Source: an uncultured Collinsella sp.
GTDB taxonomy: Bacteria; Actinomycetota; Coriobacteriia; Coriobacteriales; Coriobacteriaceae
DNA length: 9,407 nt
Direction: 5' to 3'
Assembly (NCBI GenBank): GCA_900765185.1
Contig: CAAFQT010000231.1
Span: forward strand, 1-9,407
The position numbers and the translations under genes were made by a program. Under the pieces are notes generated by a model. That model was not told the DNA's origin. It saw only the letters and a list, made by a program, of their open reading frames with translations, and did no database searches. Positions 1 through 5,639 of this stretch are shown here, one piece after another (positions within the stretch are counted from its first letter, which is position 1; each line of letters starts with the position of its first letter).

Positions 1-19
1 ACGTGTGCTCTTCCGATCT
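1..19. other. Residual Illumina sequencing adapter at contig end
   Basis: The first 19 bases are identical to the 3' end of the Illumina TruSeq read-2 adapter (ending GCTCTTCCGATCT). The match stops at base 20. This is technical sequence rather than genome, and it marks base 1 as an assembly end. The few bases just inside it should also be treated with caution. Confidence 0.95.
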
Positions 20-45
20 GTAGTGGTCATTATACGGCACAAACA

Positions 46-117
46 CAAACAGCGGCGGTGCGTCTGACCGAACGAGGGTATGGGGACTCGTTCGGCCTGA
101 CGCACCGCCGCTGTTTG
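46..117 (-). terminator. Long hairpin H3, candidate terminator at end of the amidohydrolase/MFS unit
   Basis: Arms 46-76 and 87-117 form a 31-position stem around a 10-nt loop; the outer 19 bp are perfect. On the plus strand there are two mismatches (65/98 and 67/96). On the minus strand the second becomes a G-U wobble, so the structure fits minus-strand RNA better. On the minus strand the stem is followed by a moderately U-rich run (TGTTTGTG), as expected for a Rho-independent terminator of the genes to the right. The stem is far longer than a typical terminator, so it may also belong to a mobile or repeated element. Confidence 0.6.
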
Positions 118-118
118 C

Positions 119-180
119 GATCCGCTTTCCTCCGTCCCCTTCGGATCACGTGATCTGTTGGGGACGGAGGAAAACGGATC
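119..180 (-). repeat. Long hairpin H2 with palindromic loop
   Basis: Arms 119-139 and 160-180 form a 21-bp stem. The single plus-strand mismatch (125/174, C-A) is a G-U wobble on the minus strand, giving a completely paired minus-strand stem. The 20-nt loop contains a perfect 12-bp palindrome, GATCACGTGATC, at 144-155. No U-tract follows. One base separates it from the 46-117 hairpin, so the two could stack. It is a structural element of unknown role and contains no gene. Confidence 0.65.
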
Positions 181-193
181 ATTTCGTAGGCCC

Positions 194-253
194 GTGACCG
201 CCTTGGAAACCGAATGATGGTACGAGCATCTATTCGGCTTCCAGGGCGGCCAC
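194..253 (-). repeat. Long hairpin H1 overlapping the 3' end of the truncated MFS gene
   Basis: Arms 194-215 and 232-253 form a 22-position stem with a 16-nt loop. Three positions differ on the plus strand. Two of these (197/250 and 209/238) become G-U wobbles on the minus strand, leaving one true mismatch (203/244). The right arm encodes the last seven residues of the MFS fragment and ends in its stop codon. The transporter-like sequence therefore appears to give way to the hairpin element at about position 253. Confidence 0.65.
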
Positions 254-598
254 AAACAGAACGGGGCAAACAGAAAAGAGCACGTAGACCTGCCACAGTT
301 CACCGACAGGGCTCATGCCGGCAAGAACGGCAGAGGTGGCGATTACAGTGAGGGAGCCCAAAACGCGACCGCTTACTTTATCGGCAACATGGCCAATGAC
401 AAGTGAGCCGATAACGCTCACCACGGTGGAGATGGCGTTGGAAATGTTGTACTGCGCAAGCGTGATGCCCAGGTCGCTGACGACGAGCGGCTGAAACAGG
501 CTCATGCAGTTAACGAAAATCGTGTAGCACGTGGCCATGATGACAAAGCCGGAAGCCACCACGAGCCAGCCGGGGAAGAACTTACGCTGCTGGGACAT
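230..598 (-). pseudogene. Truncated major facilitator superfamily transporter (N-terminal fragment)
   Basis: This encodes 122 residues where MFS transporters normally have about 400 or more. The fragment shows the start of an MFS fold. A first helix lies at about residues 11-34, a second at about 50-70, then the motif-A-like loop GHVADKVSGR (69-78), a third helix (about 79-96) and a fourth (about 101-118). The overall look resembles oxalate/formate-antiporter-like MFS members, but the substrate cannot be read. The ATG at 598 is chosen because AAGGAG lies just upstream; an in-frame extension to 628 lacks such a site. It lies 39 bp downstream of the amidohydrolase gene and is probably co-transcribed. 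The last seven codons form one arm of a long hairpin, and no other frame to the left continues an MFS protein. It is probably a non-functional remnant, although a rearrangement at the contig end is also possible. Confidence 0.7.
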
Positions 599-637
599 AC
601 TGCTCCTTTTTAAACAAACGAGTAGCAAGATTGGGTG

Positions 638-1936
638 CTACCGGTGGTCGGCGATGTAGCCCAAAGCGACTGCCGCATAAGCCGCGGCGCCAAGGGGAAG
701 CTCGGCATCGCTAAAACGTGCCTTGGGATGATGCTGAGCAAAATGCTCGTCCGTATCAGTCACGGCAGCGCCCACGGTAAAGTACGCACTCGGGATCTCA
801 CTCGAGATCAACGCGAAGTCCTCACTCGCCATGGCGTGGAACAGCGGCAGGAAGGTGGCCTTGGGCAGTGTCGCACCCACATAGCCAAGTGAAGCCTGGG
901 TCATATTGTCATCGAGTACCAGCGGCGGAACATCCGAGAGCGTCTCGATAGTCGCCGGCGCACGATAGGTCGTGGCAGCGCCTTTGACGACCTCCGCGAT
1001 GCGGGTCTTGAGGTGCTCCATGAGCTTGACGTCGAAGCCACGCAGCGTTCCCTCGAGCACACAAGTGTCGGGGATGACATTTGCGGCCTGACCGCCGGCG
1101 AACTTGCCAACGGTAAGCGCGACCTCCTTGGCCGCCGGCACCTCGCGGGAGATGAGCTCCTGAAGCGCCAGATGCACATGGACGCCGGCCGTGATGGGGT
1201 CGATGCAGATCTCGGGGCTCGAGCCATGGCCGCCCTTGCCCTGAAGCGTGACGCGAAAACCGTACACGCCCGAGAGCGCCGGGCTGCCGTAGAGCACCAG
1301 GCCAAGCGGCGACTGGCTATTGACATGCATGGCAAAGGCGGCCTGGGGGCGTGGGCTCTGCAGCAAACCGTCGACGATGGCAGCACGGGCACCCTCAAAG
1401 GTTTCCTCGCCCGGCTGGAACAGCAACTTAACCGTGGCGTTGGCGTCGAGAAGCTCGGACTCGCGGGCCTTGAGCATACGAGCCGCACCAAGCAGCGCCG
1501 TCGCGTGCATATCGTGACCGCAAGCATGCATGCAGCTATTGGTGGATGCAAAGGGCTCGCCGGATTCCTCGGCAACGGGAAGGGCATCCATGTCGCCGCG
1601 GAGCATGATGACCGTACCGGCCTGCTTGTCCGTGCACGTACCGTTACCCCGAGCAGCAGCTGCCGCGCCGGCACCGATAAGGCCAACGACACAGGAGCCG
1701 TCGACAAGCACGGCATAGGGAATATCCATCTCGTCCAGACGCGCCTGGATAAAGGCGGACGTCTGCGGAAGGTTGTTACCCAGCTCGGGCATCTGGTGTA
1801 GATCGTGTCGCCACACAGCAAGCTCGTCTGCAAAAGTCTGAGCTTCTGCAACAAGACCGTCACCGATAGCGGCCTGCGCCGCTGCGGTAGCCTTGGGCGC
1901 TGGTTGCGGTTGAAAATCGGACAAAGCTGGTGCCAT
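638..1936 (-). CDS. M20-family (M20D) metal-dependent amidohydrolase
   Basis: This 432-residue protein has the layout of M20D amidohydrolases, which hydrolyse N-acyl amino acids, hippurate, N-acetyl-diaminopimelate or amide conjugates using a dinuclear metal centre. Visible motifs are RGDMDALP (113-120), HACGHDMH with metal ligands Cys139 and His141, and QPGEETFEGA with Glu177/Glu178 as catalytic base and ligand. The MHVNS motif supplies His204, a lid/dimerisation-domain motif GKGGHGSSPE lies at 233-242, and HHPKARF near 402-408 carries the last histidine ligand. All expected ligands are present, so it is probably active. An Ala-rich insertion lies around residues 89-96. The start at 1936 has GGAGG six bases upstream; an extension to 1990 adds 18 residues without support. 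The neighbouring MFS gene suggests uptake and deacylation of an acylated amino acid or peptide. The exact substrate is not determined. Confidence 0.9.
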   Translation of the reverse strand: MAPALSDFQPQPAPKATAAAQAAIGDGLVAEAQTFADELAVWRHDLHQMPELGNNLPQTSAFIQARLDEMDIPYAVLVDGSCVVGLIGAGAAAAARGNGTCTDKQAGTVIMLRGDMDALPVAEESGEPFASTNSCMHACGHDMHATALLGAARMLKARESELLDANATVKLLFQPGEETFEGARAAIVDGLLQSPRPQAAFAMHVNSQSPLGLVLYGSPALSGVYGFRVTLQGKGGHGSSPEICIDPITAGVHVHLALQELISREVPAAKEVALTVGKFAGGQAANVIPDTCVLEGTLRGFDVKLMEHLKTRIAEVVKGAATTYRAPATIETLSDVPPLVLDDNMTQASLGYVGATLPKATFLPLFHAMASEDFALISSEIPSAYFTVGAAVTDTDEHFAQHHPKARFSDAELPLGAAAYAAVALGYIADHR

Positions 1937-1966
1937 AGATGCCCTCCAGTAACGTTTTTGCAGCAA

Positions 1967-2001
1967 GCACTTTGATAGCGTAAAGTGCAAAGTACAACTT
2001 T
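1967..2001 (-). promoter_or_regulatory. Cluster of four ACTTT/AAAGT half-sites upstream of the amidohydrolase gene
   Basis: GCACTTT (1967-1973) and AAAGTGC (1982-1988) form a 7-bp inverted repeat with an 8-nt spacer. Immediately next to it, AAAGT (1989-1993) and ACTTT (1997-2001) form a second inverted repeat with a 3-nt spacer. The group lies 31-65 bp upstream of the start codon, where an operator would be expected. I see no convincing -35/-10 pair, and no regulator gene is adjacent in the window. This is an operator candidate by symmetry and position only. Confidence 0.4.
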
Positions 2002-2013
2002 AAGGGCGACGCA

Positions 2014-2040
2014 TAAAAAATGCCGCCCCGGGAGGGCGGC
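2014..2040 (-). terminator. Rho-independent terminator after the EamA transporter gene
   Basis: A perfect 7-bp GC stem (2022-2028 with 2034-2040) and a 5-nt loop are followed on the minus strand by ATTTTTT (2021-2015). It begins 12 bp after the stop codon of the transporter gene, so it ends that transcript and separates it from the amidohydrolase unit. Confidence 0.9.
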
Positions 2041-2052
2041 GCAACAAGTTGT

Positions 2053-3036
2053 TTACAATTGCGGGCGCGGCTTTTTGCGCAAAAAATCGAAGTGAGTCTC
2101 GCTCAAGATAATCGACAGGAAGATAAGTACGAAGCCGGCGAGCAGGCGCGAGGTGAGCGCCTCCCCCATCAGCAGCACCGAAAACAACACGCCCGAAGGG
2201 GACTCCATCGAAAGGAGCAGCGAGCCCGTCGAAGCCGGGACATGCGCCAAGCCGACGTTTTGGATGAGCAGAGCCACGCATGTGCAGCCCACCGAGAGAA
2301 ACGCCATCGCAGTGATAAAGCTCGGCGTCCACACGGACAGAGGCGCTTGGGTCTCGAATAGCAGCGACGTTGCCAGGCTCAGCACGCCGTTGCCCACAAA
2401 CATCCAAAACGTGATGACGTTGATGTCCATTTTGCGACCGTACTTGGCGGTCACCGCCATCTGGATGGCGAAAAAGACCGCACCCGCCAGCGTAATGACG
2501 TCACCGATGTTGAATTCAACGCTATCGAGCGCCACCAAGCCAATGCCCGCCAAGCACAGCAGTGCCGCGCCCAGGTTATAGCGGGTGAGTTTTTCGCCGC
2601 TCAGAAAATAGCTCGCGAACGGCACAAGGATGCAGTACGTGCCCGTCAAAAAAGCATTCTTGCCCGCCGTAGTATGTGCCAGACCGACCGTCTGCAACGC
2701 ATAGGCCGCCCACATGAGCACGCCCATACTCAGGCCAACGATCAGGTTGCGAGCGTTGAAATGTGCAATGATGCGCTTGTGAAAGACGGCAAACATGACC
2801 AACGCTGCGGGCAGAAAGCGTACATAGAGCAGCGCGAACACCGGAATGGTGCCGAGTGCGTCCTTCATAGTGGTAAAGGAGTAGCCCCAGATGACCGCCA
2901 CCGAAAGGAGCAGAACCTTCCAGAACAGCGGAGAGCGTGCGCCGGCGCCGCGGAAGGTGCCGCCCGCGCCCAGGTCTTCACGGGCTACAGGGCTATCGGG
3001 CAAGTTTTCGATTTCGTTGGCAGCGTATTGGGCCAT
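2053..3036 (-). CDS. EamA/DMT-superfamily inner-membrane transporter
   Basis: This 327-residue protein shows the two tandem EamA repeats of the drug/metabolite transporter superfamily, with about ten membrane helices. Repeat 1 lies at about residues 41-169 and includes the typical early pattern WGYSFTTMKDAL and YVRFLPAAL. Repeat 2 lies at about 182-312 and includes NVGLAHVPASTGSLLLSMESPSG followed by the GEALT turn. The first 40 residues form a polar cytoplasmic leader, and the tail is basic (RKKPRPQL). Family members export amino acids, metabolites or drugs, and the substrate here cannot be inferred. The ATG at 3036 is preceded by GAGGA at a six-base spacing; an in-frame GTG at 3051 is less likely. 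A terminator hairpin and a structured region lie upstream, so expression may depend on transcription passing 3104-3140. A clear terminator follows at 2014-2040. Confidence 0.88.
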   Translation of the reverse strand: MAQYAANEIENLPDSPVAREDLGAGGTFRGAGARSPLFWKVLLLSVAVIWGYSFTTMKDALGTIPVFALLYVRFLPAALVMFAVFHKRIIAHFNARNLIVGLSMGVLMWAAYALQTVGLAHTTAGKNAFLTGTYCILVPFASYFLSGEKLTRYNLGAALLCLAGIGLVALDSVEFNIGDVITLAGAVFFAIQMAVTAKYGRKMDINVITFWMFVGNGVLSLATSLLFETQAPLSVWTPSFITAMAFLSVGCTCVALLIQNVGLAHVPASTGSLLLSMESPSGVLFSVLLMGEALTSRLLAGFVLIFLSIILSETHFDFLRKKPRPQL

Positions 3037-3103
3037 GGAACATCCTCGCACTCAATCTGGGCGTGGTGTCCGCACGCGTATGGCTGCGTGCCGCCTCATG
3101 GTC

Positions 3104-3140
3104 AAATAAAAACAGGGCGCACCGGACCCCCGGCACGCCC
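3104..3140 (-). terminator. Rho-independent terminator or attenuator upstream of the EamA gene
   Basis: On the minus strand, arms 3140-3130 and 3125-3115 form an 11-bp stem with a 4-nt loop, followed by TGTTTTTATTT (3114-3104). Two central positions that mismatch on the plus strand (3120/3135 and 3121/3134) are G-U wobbles on the minus strand, which fixes the direction. It ends about 68 nt before the EamA start and about 310 nt after the YhgE/Pip stop. It could end the YhgE/Pip transcript, end an independent RNA encoded at about 3240-3450, or attenuate the transporter gene. TTGACC at the end of the T-run could be a -35 box for a separate EamA promoter, but the matching -10 is poor. Confidence 0.8.
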
Positions 3141-3241
3141 CGCTACTGTAACAACAACCAGCGTTGCACCGCAATCCAGCCCACTAAAGTACCGACTTGA
3201 ATAACCTCGATGTTCCGTCAACGTCAGCGAAAACGGCCCCA

Positions 3242-3410
3242 AGCGAGCAAGATGACGTGAAATAGTTTTATTCCGCCGTTCTGCCGAACGGCGGACCGGC
3301 CGACGCTGCGCGAGCCGCATTCACGCCAATCTGACGTTCAATTTCAAGGGCGCGACCAGAAGGTCAGCGCCCTTTCATTTCACGTCACCTTGGCGCAAAT
3401 GCGGCTCGCT
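3242..3410 (-). ncRNA. Candidate structured RNA (3' UTR, leader or independent ncRNA)
   Basis: Minus-strand pairing elements are as follows. P1 is 3409-3391 with 3328-3310, 19 bp, where two plus-strand mismatches are G-U wobbles on the minus strand. P2 is 3374-3367 with 3353-3346 plus 3365-3362 with 3357-3354, 12 bp with one bulged base and a 4-nt loop. P3 is 3294-3286 with 3281-3273, a perfect 9 bp with a 4-nt loop. In addition 3387-3377 is perfectly complementary to 3263-3253 (11 bp), which crosses P1 and would form a pseudoknot. The 3410-3404 segment can pair with 3248-3242 (7 bp), which competes with P1 but is compatible with the 11-bp pairing. No ORF with coding character is present. I do not recognise a known RNA family; T-box, tmRNA and SRP signatures were not seen. 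The exact ends are uncertain, and the terminator at 3104-3140 is the likely 3' end. Confidence 0.5.
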
Positions 3411-3449
3411 CGCTGGCATTAGTGCTGCGTCAGCGTTAACGTTGCCGCA

Positions 3450-5639
3450 CTAAATTAGCTTTGTTGATTCCAGCTTTTCGATGATCCAGTCGTTGGCTTT
3501 GATGACCGGGCGGCGGAAGACGACGCCCAGGGCCAGCGACGGAATCAGGTAGCTCGCCAAGATACCCAGCTCAATCCAGTACTCCATATGGTAGGCACCG
3601 GCCATGGCGGCGTGCATGGCGTTGATGCCGTGAGTAAACGGCAGGAACGGGTAGATCGCCTGGAACACGGGGCCGGTCATCTCGATGGGGAACGTACCGC
3701 CCGAACCGCCGACCTGCATGACCAACAGCACGACGGCGAGGGCCTTACCGATATCTCCAAACGATACCGTAAGCGTGTAGACGATATTGGAGAACACGAG
3801 ACTCGCGACCCAGCCCGCCAGCACAAACTGCAGCGGGTCGTCGCACTGAATACCAAAGAACAGAATGTCGCCCGCACACACGAGTGTTGCCTGCAGCAGA
3901 GCCAGACCGCCAAAGAACAGGTAGCGACCCAAGTAGATCTCGTGCAGGCGCACGGGGATGAGCTCGTTGATAAGCTCATCATCAACCGAGACCTTCATCA
4001 TGGCCGCCAGTACGATCGAGCCGACCCATAGCGACAGAATCGTGTAGAACGGCGCCATGGCCGAACCGTAGTTGCGGATTGGATAGACCGGCTTACGGTC
4101 AAGTGCGACAGGGCCGGAAAGCGACGCGGCGAGGCCCTCGGGGTCGTTGCCGATCATCGTCTTGATTGTGGCCAGGTCACCCGAGATCAGAGCGCTATCA
4201 AGCTCGTCCTTAAAGGCACTGATCTTGTCCGACGCCTCGCCCAGCTGATCGGAAGCCTTGTTGACGAGCTTTGCAGCCTTGGAGAGACCCTTAGCGAGCG
4301 AACCAGAAGCGTCGGTCAGACCGCTCACGGCGCTATCCAAGTCACCCGAGATACCGTTCAGGGAATCCAGAACGCCCGAAATGGTCTTCTTGAGCTCCTT
4401 GGCCTTAACCGAGAACGTAGAATCGTAGTCGGACTTGGCACCCGAGATACCCGCCTTGGCATCGGCGATGGCCTGGTCGACCTCGGCACGCGAGTTGTTG
4501 ACCTCCGCCATGCCGTCCGAAAGGGACTTTGCGGTCGCCGTCAGGTCCTTCGCATTGTTGCGGTACTCCACGGCAATTCTGCCCAGCGACGTCGCAGCGG
4601 ACTTGAGGCCGTCTTTGAGCTTGTCATCGCTCATCTGGTCGGCAAGGTTGCGGAGCCGATCGGCCATCGCATCGATATCGTCAGCACGCGTATTGAGCGC
4701 CGCTGCGGCTTCGTTGAGCTGAGACACCGTAAGATGAACATGCTGATTCGCGGCATCGAATGCCTTCGCAAGCTCGGCGGACACGTTGTCGAACGAGCCC
4801 GCGCTTCCATCAATCGCCGCGTCAACGGCATCACTGGCGGCCTTGAGCGCTTCCCTGGAATCATTGATGCCGCTCTTGGCGTGCTCCATCAGCTGCTTCG
4901 TCGACTCATCAACGGTGCCCGTCTGCTTGAGCATGCCGCTCGCCGACGTCAACGAATCGGACGTAGAGCTCAAAATGCCCGCGAGCGACGTCGCGCTCGC
5001 CTGAACGTCCTGCAGGTCCTCGACCGAATCGCCCAGCGTAGAGGACAGATTGGCGATAAAGTTGCTCACTTGGTCGGTGCTCATGTAATCGAGCAGGCTG
5101 GACACCGTCTTAAGGCCGATGGACGTGATGGTCTTGGTAAAGGTCTCGTTGACCTGGTTCTGGACGGCGCTCGAGCCCTTCTCGGTCACGATCTGTGCGA
5201 TGGCGTTGGCCTTCTGGTTCTCATAGAACTCGATATCGGCGTGCTTCACGTCGGTCGAGAAGAGCGTCATCATGTCGGCGCTAAAACTTTTAGGGATAAC
5301 AACGGCCGCATAGTATGCGCCCGACTTGACGCCCTCGATAGCTTTATCGCGATCGTTGAGCACAACCCAATCGAAGTTCTCGTTGCCGCGCAGGGTAGCG
5401 GTTACGTTTTCGCCCACGTTAACCTCGACGGGAATCAGATCGCTCTCGTAGCCCTCGTCGGTGTTGACCACTGCAATCTTAAGGTTGCCGGTATTGCCGT
5501 AGGGATCCCAGCTTCCGGCGATGTTAAACCATGCATAGAGACATGGCACGATGATCAGGCCCATCACGACGACCATGCCGATCACGGAGCGAGACACGTT
5601 TTGGACATCGCGCTTAAACAGGTGCAGGATGTTTTTCAT
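3450..5639 (-). CDS. YhgE/Pip-domain membrane protein (shorter paralogue)
   Basis: This 729-residue protein begins MKNILHLFKRD, has one helix at about residues 17-40 and then the family signature SWDPYGN (43-49). The extracytoplasmic first domain (about 50-160) includes the AYYAAVVIPKSFS block. A long Ala/Ser/Asp-rich region (about 165-500), predicted helical and coiled coil, follows. The C-terminal ABC-2-like membrane domain runs from PVYPIRNYGSAMAPFYT (517-533) through helices at about 530-549, 572-596, 602-626, 630-644 and 687-708. It carries a conserved GGTFPIEM...PFLPFTHGIN loop (647-673). Relatives include lactococcal Pip, the phage c2 receptor; the similarly built YueB/EsaA proteins act as phage SPP1 receptor and in type VII secretion. 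No ATPase gene is present here. The ATG directly follows the upstream stop, and an AGGAGGTGA site lies seven bases before it, so translation is probably coupled. Its role is unproven. Confidence 0.9.
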   Translation of the reverse strand: MKNILHLFKRDVQNVSRSVIGMVVVMGLIIVPCLYAWFNIAGSWDPYGNTGNLKIAVVNTDEGYESDLIPVEVNVGENVTATLRGNENFDWVVLNDRDKAIEGVKSGAYYAAVVIPKSFSADMMTLFSTDVKHADIEFYENQKANAIAQIVTEKGSSAVQNQVNETFTKTITSIGLKTVSSLLDYMSTDQVSNFIANLSSTLGDSVEDLQDVQASATSLAGILSSTSDSLTSASGMLKQTGTVDESTKQLMEHAKSGINDSREALKAASDAVDAAIDGSAGSFDNVSAELAKAFDAANQHVHLTVSQLNEAAAALNTRADDIDAMADRLRNLADQMSDDKLKDGLKSAATSLGRIAVEYRNNAKDLTATAKSLSDGMAEVNNSRAEVDQAIADAKAGISGAKSDYDSTFSVKAKELKKTISGVLDSLNGISGDLDSAVSGLTDASGSLAKGLSKAAKLVNKASDQLGEASDKISAFKDELDSALISGDLATIKTMIGNDPEGLAASLSGPVALDRKPVYPIRNYGSAMAPFYTILSLWVGSIVLAAMMKVSVDDELINELIPVRLHEIYLGRYLFFGGLALLQATLVCAGDILFFGIQCDDPLQFVLAGWVASLVFSNIVYTLTVSFGDIGKALAVVLLVMQVGGSGGTFPIEMTGPVFQAIYPFLPFTHGINAMHAAMAGAYHMEYWIELGILASYLIPSLALGVVFRRPVIKANDWIIEKLESTKLI

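Noticed and set aside
29..34. Perfect TATAAT on the minus strand near the contig end
   Set aside because: No -35-like hexamer lies at 15-18 bp spacing and there is no extended -10 TG. It would drive transcription directly into the adapter end, so nothing can be tested.
46..253. CRISPR array or integron attC sites
   Set aside because: The three hairpins have different sequences and lengths, so there are no direct repeats with spacers, and no integrase core sites were found.
30..296. Minus-strand open reading frame that could continue the truncated MFS gene by frameshift
   Set aside because: The translation is Arg-rich and hydrophilic with no membrane helices, and it runs through the hairpin arms. 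It is not the missing MFS C-terminus.
1013..1801. Plus-strand open reading frame opposite the amidohydrolase
   Set aside because: The minus-strand gene carries all M20 metal-binding motifs, and the antisense translation shows no recognisable fold or ribosome-binding site.
3181..3240. tmRNA-like 5' start (GGGGCCG...GACGG) on the minus strand
   Set aside because: There is no matching acceptor-stem 3' end, no tag-peptide frame and a terminator about 100 nt later. The resemblance is superficial.
3037..3449. T-box leader or tRNA gene in the gap upstream of the EamA gene
   Set aside because: No T-box consensus (AGGGTGGNACCGCG type) and no cloverleaf with a TTC loop were seen on either strand.
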